64,000 nucleotides of DNA from Unio delphinus (lineage: Eukaryota > Mollusca > Bivalvia > Unionida > Unionidae): the NCBI GenBank assembly GCA_029339505.1, contig JAQISU010000070.1:1793501-1857500 (forward strand), given 5' to 3'. The position numbers and the translations under genes are program-made. How positions within the stretch are numbered: position 1 is the first letter of the stretch; each line of letters begins with the position of its first letter. The notes under the pieces are model-generated. The model saw nothing but the letters and a program-made list of their open reading frames with translations, ran no database searches and was not told the DNA's origin. Positions 18,180 through 27,176 of the stretch are shown here, one piece after another.

Positions 18180-18696
18180 TTAATTACCAGCGCCCATCAT
18201 CAATTTGCCTTTCATAGCTGATTTTACCAACCACGAAACCAATTTTTCTTTGAAAGATTTATCAGGAATAGCATTTAACGCATGAATTAATTTCACATCC
18301 GCGAGATGCGTGTGTTGCAAATTGCTGCTTTTATATGCATCATCATGAGCATGACACGCCTTATCAATGGCGTTTATCGGATACTGGCCGGGTCGGGGCT
18401 GATTTTGATCAGATATCTAATCGTGTTCCGGGGCCACAGTAGCTATATCCTGGAAGACGCTTTTCTCCTGGATACTATGCCCACGGCGTTCCAGGGAGTT
18501 TTTCTAACTTGGCTGCGATATCACCTCCTCGTTTTTTTTTAAAAACATCTCCGGATTTCATAGAAACAAATCTAAGCTTTTTTATACCACATGTTGCACA
18601 TCGACCAGTATGTGCAGATCTGTTATTGCTAGTTGTAATCGTCGTCACATCATTTGTGCCAGTACGCGTTTTACACTTCACACAATATAGATCCAT
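18180..18696 (-). pseudogene. Zinc-ribbon phospholipase A2 protein (broken)
   Basis: Same architecture as the outer copy: CVKC and CATC pairs near the N terminus, then the PLA2 core with YCGPGTRLDI and KACHAHDDAY (His-Asp retained), then a basic tail KSAMKGKLMMGAG. A TAG replaces a codon after TPWA (near 18475) and a frameshift lies near 18415. Four bp separate its stop from the integrase start, and four bp separate its start from the divergent ATPase start. Confidence 0.82.
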
Positions 18697-18700
18697 AATT

Positions 18701-19372
18701 ATGTATAGAGATATGAATATAATTGATTATTCAGCGACTAAAACAAGAGAACCAGTTAAGCATCATGCAGCGCTACCAAACTCCATCCGCGCAATTATAA
18801 TCGGGCCATCTGGATCCGGCAAGACGCAATTGTTGCTCAATTTAATAATGAGATGGATGAAGTGGGATAAGTTGTATTTAGTTGCTCCTAGCGTAAATGA
18901 TCAACGATGCTATGAAGTATTAAAGGATTTTAACGAGAATGCATCAGAAATTAAAGGTAAGAACGTCATTGATTTTATAACTGATATTGACGAAGCACCA
19001 TCCGTGGATGACCTTGATGGGAACATTAACAATTTAGTCGTATACGACGATGTGATGTTAGACAATCAAAAACACCCAGCTAGAATATTTTCCCGAGGCA
19101 GGCATAAAAACACCGACGTGATATATGTCACTCAACGCTACACTCAGATTCCAAAAGTGATCAGAGATAACTGTAATATTCTTGCTGTATTCAACGGCGT
19201 TGATACACATACGCTACGAAATATTTGGCAGACATGGTGCTCTGATATGGACTTCAATCAATTTCGAAATTTCTTTAGTCATGCTCAGTCGACCCCACAC
19301 GGATTTATAACAATAAATTTACATGATCCTAGAACACGATATCGTATCGGACTTGATCAAATATTTGGTTGA
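18701..19372 (+). CDS. FtsK/HerA-type DNA packaging ATPase
   Basis: This intact 223-residue ORF has Walker A IIIGPSGSGKTQLLL at ~residue 33, Walker B NLVVYDDVM at ~110, and the VIYVTQRYTQIPK motif after it. It is the usual size for Polinton packaging ATPases. Upstream in-frame codons (from 18509) are the antisense shadow of the PLA2 gene, and both copies of the element support the start at 18701. The last ~13 codons (ending IGLDQIFG) lie within the right TIR. It is predicted to power genome packaging into the procapsid. Confidence 0.9.
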   Translation: MYRDMNIIDYSATKTREPVKHHAALPNSIRAIIIGPSGSGKTQLLLNLIMRWMKWDKLYLVAPSVNDQRCYEVLKDFNENASEIKGKNVIDFITDIDEAPSVDDLDGNINNLVVYDDVMLDNQKHPARIFSRGRHKNTDVIYVTQRYTQIPKVIRDNCNILAVFNGVDTHTLRNIWQTWCSDMDFNQFRNFFSHAQSTPHGFITINLHDPRTRYRIGLDQIFG

Positions 19373-19612
19373 AATCGTAAAATCCTTGTGAAAAATCATT
19401 TATGATTTTTGTTAACCTGTAGCAGCAGAGGGGGCGATGACAACACCGCCGCGACCCTGATGATTGAAAAATCGCAAAGTCTCCGTTCGCTAAACGGAGA
19501 CTTATTTTTTTTTTCGTTAAAATATGAGATTCGCAGGAAGGCTCTATTTTTCGTTTTGAGGCTTCAATCAATTTTGTCGGAAAAAGTTGTAGGGTGCGCT
19601 CCCTCTGCTGCT
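19334..19612 (-). repeat. Right terminal inverted repeat, inner Polinton
   Basis: Reverse complement of 3059-3339 with few differences. It ends CCCTCTGCTGCT at 19612. It also has the internal terminus-like sequence AGCAGCAGAGGGGGCG at ~19422, in inverted orientation relative to the true end, and the hairpin. Confidence 0.92.
19478..19502. other. Hairpin in the inner right TIR
   Basis: AGTCTCCGTT and AACGGAGACT form a 10-bp stem with a 5-base loop. The stem is conserved with the left TIR while the loop differs. Confidence 0.65.
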
Positions 19613-19617
19613 AAAGA
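19613..19617. repeat. Target site duplication (right), inner Polinton
   Basis: AAAGA, identical to 3054-3058, immediately after the right TIR. Confidence 0.9.
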
Positions 19618-20264
19618 CAAAATCATCAACTGAAGTTGCTTCTGCGTTTGAAAGGATTTATCGAAGGGGTTCTCTGTACTGGCCAAATCTATTACAAGTT
19701 GATCCTGGCAAGGAATTTCAGGGTGCGGTTTTATCAACAATCAAGCATCATAATGTCACCATCAGACGAGGGCATACTGCACTACATCGCGATCAGGCAA
19801 TTGTTGAACGGTTTAATCGGACACTTTCTGAGCGGTTATTTGGATATCAATACGCGAAAGAATTTATTCTGGATAAACGATCCCGTGAATGGGTCAAGAG
19901 ATTACCAGCTGTAGTTACCGCTCTCAATAATGAGATTACTCGAACAATCAACATGAAACCTAACAACGCGATTAAGAAAAAGTCTATACCTAAACCCCCA
20001 CAAAAAGAATTTTCAAAACAACCATTACTTGGTAATGCCACTGTTAGGTATTTATATGAACCAAGAGAGCTCGAAGGTGGTAAAAAAAGAGCTTCTGATC
20101 CTATTTGGAGTGTTACTGTACATACAATATCTAACATAACACGATCTACGGGTAGACCAGCAATCTATAGATTGGATTCAACTTCTCCTCAGCGAGGATT
20201 TACTCGTGAACAACTACAAGTGATACCCGAGGATACTCAATTACCACCGCGTGGTCTTAACTAG
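19613..20264 (+). pseudogene. Integrase, C-terminal part (outer element)
   Basis: This continues the outer integrase after the inner insertion and is open for ~217 codons to the stop at 20262-20264. It contains LLQVDPGKEFQG (second catalytic Asp) and QAIVERFNRTLSERL (Glu), then the C-terminal domain through to LPPRGLN. Apart from the insertion this half shows no lesion, so the inner element hit a nearly intact integrase. Its end overlaps the opposite-strand polymerase end by 8 bp. Confidence 0.9.
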
Positions 20265-23200
20265 TACCTCTGCGTCTGTTGCACTCAAGACAAGTCAGCA
20301 TCACGTTATCTCTGGTATGACCAATACTGCTATTCTTTCTGTCTGCAGTAAATTGGCGAGGATCTTTATCCGACCAACTCCAACGCATTATACAATTGCA
20401 ACTCGCGCAGTGATTATTCTGTTGTTATTTCAATGTAATTATTAATTCAGCATCAATGTCAAATTCTCGTTTATATTTTTTATCTTGGTGTTTATAACCA
20501 GAGAGTTTAATCTGATTATATCCTTGACGTTGTCAGCGGTGATAATATCACTTATTGTAGTGTCATTATCATCTCCTGACACTGTCAGGATAATTCTTCG
20601 AAGTTGATTTATTCTCCTCACTTTGGACACTGCAAGATAAATTAAATTTGACCACTCGATACGATTATCTACTATCCAAACAATTGTGTCTGTGATAGTT
20701 AATCCCTGTGAAGAGTATATTGTCGATGCGTAACCTAACCTCCATGGGGATTTATCAGAATGCAATGCATCTTTGACGGCGCTGATATCAACCAGCACAA
20801 TATCATTTAATACGAGAATCTGCTTCTCATTCCTCCCTGGAATATCAGCTTCGATATTCTGTTTTCGTGTATCCGAGGTTCTATAACAGAGTGGTACTGG
20901 AAGTGTTGCAAATTTACATTTATGCAATTCAAATTTTATCTTAACTGCGTCTCTGACTATTTTTCTACTTGCTACTATCAAATCGTTTGGTCTCCATGTT
21001 TCCCAAAAATCATTCATGGGAGTTTCTGAAATTATTTCACGAGCTATTTCACATTGGATTCTATCCGGTTGTAATCTGATTAGTTGTTTAAACTCGCGTA
21101 ATTGTTCATCAAGTGATCTATGATCAGTATTAATCTCTTCATAATAGTCTACATGATTCTTCAAACAATCATGTGGGGATAAACCAATAAATGGTGGTGG
21201 TTGACCATGATCGCCGCACATAATAATTTTGTTGTTTTCGTTGATAACCATTCAAGGAATATTTGTAATATTTTCAACGATACCGTGCATATTTCATCCC
21301 ATATAATGACATCAGGGATAAATTTCTCACCCATTCGATCAGGAGTTCATGAGTCACCTTTCCATCGAAAGAAGCTGTGATAAGTACAAGCATTTACCCA
21401 ACGCTGTATCATCTCTTTTGCAAGTCTATGAGTTGGTGCTAGTACAATCATATTTGATTTAACTTGAAATAATTCAATCACACGAGTTGTCTTTCCTGAC
21501 CCACCACAACCGTTTAAGTAAATAGTTTTATATCTACATACAGGATCAGATATCGGTGGTGCATTAGAAAATTCTGATAATTTGTTGCTTTTCAAATATT
21601 TATCGTCCATCGTAACATCAGCAGATTTACAATGTTCGTGTAGCGTCTCTTTTCTAAATCTCCAACACCCCCATTTTTCCTCCGGATCTGTAAATGCAGC
21701 CACTGCTGATCTGTATTTGTTGTGTATATACATCGAATCAGTTGCTACTCTAACCGCGGTATTAGGAAATCTATTTATCATTGAAAATAGATTAATAGCA
21801 GAATAACTAAGCATAGATGATCTTAAATGTGTATATTGGGAACTATATCTATCACAGTAGGTAACAATTGTACCCAGCTTAGTCCCATTGGATAGAAAAG
21901 CATCTTTACGAGTTACAAGTTTTCCATGTTTCGTTAAATCTGAAGCAATACAATCATATTCAGCGCTGTCTATGATCAGCCACGAAGAATATTTTGCATT
22001 GTCATATCTTCCACCTTGAGTAAATTTACCGATTATTCTTCGTCCAAAATCTTTTGCTTGTTTTTTTTTTTCAATTTCAAATAACTGCCTAGACCAATCC
22101 ATGATTTGTTGTTCATTAAAATCAGGAAATTGTTTTCGTTGTTCGCTAATTATACTATCTAGATCGGGTTGTGGTAGCCAAATTTATTTCTGAGCTCGAT
22201 AACACACAATTGCTTCGGAAATAATCAGCGATATCAGCATACCACAATCAATCATGTATCTCAAACACACAACTGGCATCCAGTCTTTTTCAGATATATG
22301 TATACCAATTCAAACATAACTACACGAATGTAATCCTGTAGCTAATTCAAATGATACCACACGAGCGAATCCAGTTAAATCAAAATCAGGCGATGGACCA
22401 TTAACCGAAACACGAGTCAATTCATGTGTTGGGTGTCCAAATTGTTTAAAATATTTAGCACATTCTCCATATCCGAGAAAACTCCCTGGATAACACGCAG
22501 ATATATCAATGGAAATCATACCTCGCGGTGGTATTTTGTATTCCACAATCCTCCATGGCCGTCAAGACAGCTTGATTTAACATCCAATAAAAAATCACTT
22601 CAGTTTTTCTCTCTCGCGAAATGAGCTACCACTGATTGAATTGTAAAACTATCCGTGAGTAATTTTCCATTGTTGAAACTATTCGAGTTTTCACATGAAT
22701 ATGTATTAGCGATATTTTTCATCCTCGAGTGTAACTCTTCAGTGCGATCTAATTCTCCATTCGGTTTTACAAATTGATCAAATCCCAATTCTGAATCTTC
22801 AGTGCTGTGAATTAACTACACTGATACAGGGTCATTTTTACACAACGAATGAATAGCATCGAATAACTTCTCTTCGTGGAAAATATCCTTACAAAACTCC
22901 TCAGGGATATATGTTACGGTTCTCGCCCGTGGGAATATCGTTACTGCGGATGTCCACGCGTGTTTGTTATGATCAGTAATTTTGATTGGACTCCTTCTGA
23001 TTTATATTTAGATTCGTATAATATATCTCCGGTTATTGTCGCTACCGATATTGGAAATCTTAATGATGTTTCTAATATAGTTATATCCTGAATTGTTGCC
23101 CCATGCTCCTTCACTGTCAGTCCCCATTCGGTTATTTTTTTACGTCGTCGTTCAGTTAATTTGTTTCCCCGGGATGCATTTGTGAAGTGTTCTATTATTC

Positions 23201-23748
23201 GTTCTGCTACACAATTCATTCTCGTTGACAAAGTCAGCGGTGATAATTTCATAGGTGCTATTTTTTCAATACTTGGTGTATCATTTAACGGATATATTCC
23301 ATAAACAACTGCTGTTACAGGAGCAGATCTCTCGTAGCAAAGTTTGTCAATTCCAGTTAGAATTCCTGGTCTGGAATCTCGACTCACAATGACAGTTTTT
23401 TTTTTATCTTTGAGCGTTGGTTCAAATTTATCTCTGATAATCCGTTTCCTTTCATCTACGATAATGAATTTCATTCTAAAAAAATACCTTTTTCCCCCAA
23501 GATGTGAGATTATCTCAGCTGCTCTTTCGTCGTTCATGGTAGCATAGATTGTGGGTACATTGACATCATTATCAATAATTCGAAATGTTGACCACGTATG
23601 AGATGCTCCATCGCGTTTGAATTCATTAAAATAATCACGAATTTTACTCAACACGATTAGAATTTTTTGGTATATCAGAGACTCTATCGAGATTAAATTC
23701 AGCTTTTTTCCAAGGCTTAATTTCCGATAATCTCTCAATCTCCTTCAT
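20257..23748 (-). pseudogene. Family B DNA polymerase / SF1 helicase / HNH replicase (outer, broken)
   Basis: This gene of ~1164 codons starts at 23748 (MKEIERLSEIKPW). The best-preserved polymerase motifs are here: motif A GMISIDISACYPGSF (~22500), motif B KDFGRRIIGKF (~22050) and motif C RVATDSMYI (~21745). The helicase follows: Walker A NGCGGSGKTTRVIEL (~21505), MCGDHGQPPP (~21215), TIYSSQGLTI and YLAVSKV. The C-terminal HNH/zinc domain (CASCNC to MLTCLECNRRRG) lies at ~20420-20260. Lesions lie near 23700, 22940, 22790-22550, 22300, 22130, 21345 and 20530, plus a TAA near 20420. It converges on the integrase with an 8-bp overlap. Confidence 0.8.
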
Positions 23749-23812
23749 ATTATAATTAAAACAAGTATTTGAATAGAGAGTTTATTATATGATGAATCAT
23801 TGTAAATGGATC
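23749..23812. promoter_or_regulatory. Conserved bidirectional promoter region (outer)
   Basis: This is the counterpart of 13660-13722: the reverse complement carries AAATACTTGTTTTAATTATA directly before the polymerase start, and ATGATTCAT near the Cys-rich gene. Confidence 0.55.
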
Positions 23813-24263
23813 ATGATTGGCTCAGTAACCCCGTGTAACAAATCATGCAGAAATGAGTTCTGTGGGTATCATATGCAAAGCGTTCGTAACGGAATTCTTG
23901 GACCGGTCGCTTGTATAAAATGATGAGTAGGAGTGAGAGGAAAATCAGTTATGTCTCGGTTGTGGTGGCAAACAATACAGAAAGTTGAAGCGTTACTATG
24001 ATAAGAGAATCAAAGATTCCATTGAAAACTCCATCAAAGATTCTATTAAAAACTCCATCAAAGATTCCACTAAGAACTCCATCAATGAATCTGACAGCGT
24101 CAACGACAAGATCATAAGAACTCCCCACGACTACATTCAGAGATTTTCAAGTAATATCTTATTTCAACCAAATAATGTATTAGACAAACAAAGTTTTATG
24201 TATATAAATGAACCAAGAATTTCAACCGCATCCAGTGATCACCAACTACGAAGCTTATCGTGA
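23813..24263 (+). pseudogene. Cys-rich zinc-binding protein (outer, broken)
   Basis: The start at 23813 (MIGSVTPCNKSC) is followed by CRNEFCGYH, two stop codons after VACIK (~23918) and a frameshift, then CLGCGG and KLKRYYDKRIKDS. A run of tandem KDSIKNSI units (24007-24085), absent from the inner copy, was added here by repeat expansion. The C terminus overlaps the HNH start at 24208 by ~55 bp. Function unknown. Confidence 0.5.
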
Positions 24264-24684
24264 TGGTATTGTCAGAAATCGTAGGCTGAAGAAGCCAGTT
24301 GGTGTTGTGAGTAATCAAGGGTATTTGATGTTTACTGCTGGAGGGAAAATACATCTTAATCATCGTTTCGTGTATGAAGTATATAATGGATTGATCAAAG
24401 ATGGTTTTATTATTGATCATATAAATAGGATTAGGATTGATAATTCTTTATCGAATCTACAAGCTATCTCTCAGAGTGAAAACACCAAACGAGGAAAGAC
24501 TGGGAAATCCTCGAAAAATGCGAGATCTGTAAAATCATTAAAAACAGCAACTAAAGAAGATAAAATATTCAAGTCTATGTATTTTGATATTTGTATGCCC
24601 TCGGTACGATTTGTTGCAGAAGGTGTACAAAATTTGGCTTTTTCAAAGCGTTTTAAAAACAGCATTAAATTTACTTATGTCTAA
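24208..24684 (+). CDS. HNH homing-type endonuclease
   Basis: This intact 158-residue ORF has NUMOD-like N-terminal strands (RNRRLKKPVGVVSNQGYL), then the HNH core HRFVYEVYNGLIKDGFIIDHINR with DNSLSNLQAISQSENTKR, and a C-terminal segment FDICMPSVRFVAEG shared with the inner copy. His of DHI and the downstream Asn are the expected catalytic/metal residues. It sits on the strand opposite the polymerase and downstream of the Cys-rich gene in both elements. It may cut DNA during replication or help spread; neither is shown. Confidence 0.8.
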   Translation: MNQEFQPHPVITNYEAYRDGIVRNRRLKKPVGVVSNQGYLMFTAGGKIHLNHRFVYEVYNGLIKDGFIIDHINRIRIDNSLSNLQAISQSENTKRGKTGKSSKNARSVKSLKTATKEDKIFKSMYFDICMPSVRFVAEGVQNLAFSKRFKNSIKFTYV

Positions 24685-24686
24685 CT

Positions 24687-24875
24687 ATGTGTATTTTGTA
24701 TTATTCTATAATACCATTAAGGGGAATAACTCGTTTAGGTATATTACGGCCTAACGGAGTTACGGATCTTGAAACACTGTCACCTAATTCGATGGTAGTT
24801 TTTGATTGGTTCGTTCGCTATCATGAATCTCAACAGGATATAATCAATTATCTGTTTTGTAAGAAAACGAATTAA
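24687..24875 (+). CDS. Hypothetical small ORF after the HNH gene
   Basis: This 62-codon ORF directly follows the endonuclease stop. It shows no recognisable domain and I found no counterpart at the matching place in the inner element, so it may be chance. Confidence 0.15.
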   Translation: MCILYYSIIPLRGITRLGILRPNGVTDLETLSPNSMVVFDWFVRYHESQQDIINYLFCKKTN

Positions 24876-24884
24876 ATACGCAGT

Positions 24885-25852
24885 GTTTACAAACAGTTGT
24901 TTTCGCTTTTTGTGTATTTTTTAAAGTATTCGGTCTTACTTCAGCGTTGTCAATGATCAGTATTAAACATAACAAAGAATAAAATCGCACACCTCTGTGT
25001 GTTGTTTGTCGTGTATAAACAGCTTATATACCATATCGTCTCTTATATTATTGGGGGTTTTAGCGGTCGAAAATCATACGTGAATCTTTACAACCGATAC
25101 ACTATCCGGTGCATGGGTACTCTTTTGTATTCATACAACATAGGATTTTATCTAGGTTGTAATGATCACGTATGAATGTAGACCGACCCCCCCGTCATTG
25201 TCATCCATTATCATTCATTCATTCATTATCATTCATCCATTATCATTCATTGTCATTGAATACAATTCGCTATAAGACTCGATTTGGGAATTGTAATATA
25301 ATCACGCCATTGACGTCATTCATTGTATATAATCCATTCAATTTAGTCTAATGTAAATATGTAAATATGTATATGTATATATGTAAATATGTATTGTGAC
25401 GTCTATTCCCTAAATATAACCTCTAAGATTTCTAACCCGTTATTTGTGGAGTTAGATATTCTTAACAGGGGATTATGTTTAGTGGTACTTGTATTGTGAC
25501 GTCCATTCCCTAAATATAACCTCTAAGATTTCTAACCAGTTATTTGACGAGTTAGATATTTTCAACAAGGGATTATGTTTAGTGGTACTTGTATTGTGAC
25601 GTCCATTTAACCCCTATGCGTCTCTGATGTGGTGGCACCTGAGGCGCATATGGGGTTCATCATATATAATCGCATAATATCCCTAAGCGTGAGTAAAATG
25701 ATACAACAAATTACCACGAACGGGGCTCATAAATCGCATAAATATCTCTGGACGTGCTAAGTTGACCAACATCTTATCACGGACAGAGTTCATTTTTGAA
25801 AAAATATACTTTTTTGATTTTTTATAATTAAAAATATATAATTATATATAAA
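24885..25852. other. Intergenic region of the outer Polinton with 100-bp repeats
   Basis: No gene is visible. From 25391 there are two and a quarter tandem copies of a 100-bp unit (starts at 25391, 25491 and 25591; GTATTGTGACGTC, then CCTAAATATAACCTCTAAG). A run of CATT/CATC units lies at 25195-25260. The position equals the inner repeat-rich region (11290-12817), though the sequence differs. It may contain the promoter of the small gene at 25853 or an origin. Confidence 0.6.
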
Positions 25853-26230
25853 ATGAATCATGAAAGTATTACTCAGATTATAAATGAAATATTAATATTG
25901 AAAAATAATGGAATCAAATTATCAGAAAGGTTAGATTGTGATCAGATTTTTTCCGATTATGACGATATACAAGAAAATATGCAACGGAATAGGTATATAT
26001 TGCCTAAGTCATATGCATGTATTAAGCGGATTCAACAGGCGATTTGTGATTCTTTCAAAGAAAATGACGTAGACAAGTTTGTCCCGTTATTTACTATTGT
26101 GGAGCGGGTTAGAAGAGATTAGGGTCGAGAATATCAGATCAAACGTGAAATTAATTCAAAAATTTGAAATATTAAAACGATTCTCCACGAATCTGAAAAA
26201 CCCCCACTTCTTACCTCAGTGGAGTTATAA
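25853..26230 (+). pseudogene. Small conserved Polinton gene B (outer; two in-frame stops)
   Basis: The frame is open for 89 codons, then continues in register past TAG (26120) and TGA to 26230, 126 codons in all. It aligns along its length with the inner 118-residue protein (LKNNGIKLSERLDCDQIFSD; then GREYQIKREINSKI). It converges on the gene at 26365-26658. No known domain. Confidence 0.6.
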
Positions 26231-26364
26231 ATACTTCAGCATAGGCAAAATTTTCACTATGTATGCGCGCTTACTCAACTAGAAAAAAATTTGTAAAGAC
26301 AGGTATACGACTAGGAAGTAAATTGTAAATTCGGGGGGGGGGGGTTTCAGTGAGTTATTTTTTT

Positions 26365-26658
26365 TTATTGATTTTTCATTGAAATCATTAGTATTCGCAT
26401 TAACTCTTCAACGTGTAGGCATGAATGAACATACTGTATAATTTGATCTCGACTACAACTAATCACCGTTATAACATCTGGATCTAGCTGTTGTATTTGT
26501 TCGCCTGTCAGTAGGAATTTTTCATTACCGAGCCTATCTAACAGCAGATCAAAGTGTGAAAATTCTACGAATTTTCCATCCAGAGATTCAGAATCAAAAA
26601 TCACTTTCTGATAGCATCTTCTAGTTGATACATTATATATAAATCTATACGGGTTCAA
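26365..26658 (-). CDS. Small conserved Polinton gene A (outer)
   Basis: This open 97-residue frame shares its C-terminal half with the inner gene at 10567-10845 (NEKFLLTGEQIQQL; SRDQIIQYVHSC). Family unrecognised, probably a small cytosolic regulatory or virion protein. Retained in both elements beside gene B in the same convergent arrangement. Confidence 0.55.
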   Translation of the reverse strand: MNPYRFIYNVSTRRCYQKVIFDSESLDGKFVEFSHFDLLLDRLGNEKFLLTGEQIQQLDPDVITVISCSRDQIIQYVHSCLHVEELMRILMISMKNQ

Positions 26659-27176
26659 TGTTTAATGGTGAATTGCAAAGCAATTTCAATAAATAAATTA
26701 TAAATAAATTTATTGGAAATTCATTTTATGATTTTCATTTTGATTTTGCCTGATTTTTGACTGATTTTTGATGATTTTTGATGCATTTTTCACTGATTTT
26801 GATATATTTTTTTATGCATTTTTACTGCTTTCAGTTGAAAATTTCAAAGACATTTTACGATCAAATGGTCGATTTTGTATTCGATTTTCCATAGGGGAAA
26901 GCTGTTACGGTCTATTTTTGGTGTTTTTTCCATGGAAATCAATCAAAAATCATCAAATATCAGTCCAAATTATCGAAAATCAATGAAAAATTATGATTTG
27001 ATCAGTCGGGTTAAATGGTCGATTTTCTATGTTATTTTCCATAAGGAAAAGCTGTTACGGATTTTTTTTTAGTGCAAAAATATCTTTGCTGGGGAAATCT
27101 TCGATTGGAATTGCTTGTTGAAATCCTTTGGTGAAAGTCTTAAAGACTTTCCATTTCATTCACGATGAAAGTCGTT
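26659..27176. other. AT-rich spacer at the virion-module breakpoint
   Basis: No gene. Two imperfect repeats (about 26868-26922 and 27014-27070; TTTTCCATA(G/A)GG then GCTGTTACGG) and many GATTTTTGA-like runs. This spacer is where outer and inner gene order stop being collinear. Confidence 0.5.

Larger units (their letters stand above)
3059..19612 (-). mobile_element. Complete Polinton/Maverick element nested in the outer integrase gene (inner)
   Basis: This 16,554-bp element has ~280-bp TIRs starting AGCAGCAGAGGG and an AAAGA target duplication. Its replication module is collinear with that of the outer element when reversed: ATPase at one TIR, then PLA2, integrase, polymerase-helicase, Cys-rich protein, HNH endonuclease and two small genes. 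The virion block (3427-10445) points the other way relative to that module than it does in the outer element. It must be younger than the outer element, yet it also carries many stops and shifts. Its virion genes look somewhat richer in G+C than the outer copies. Confidence 0.93.

Noticed and set aside
18509..18700. N-terminal extension of the packaging ATPase
   Set aside because: The region is the reverse strand of the PLA2 zinc ribbon; conservation with the outer copy starts at 18701.
25391..25615. CRISPR array
   Set aside because: The 100-bp units are contiguous repeats with no spacers, inside a eukaryotic DNA transposon.
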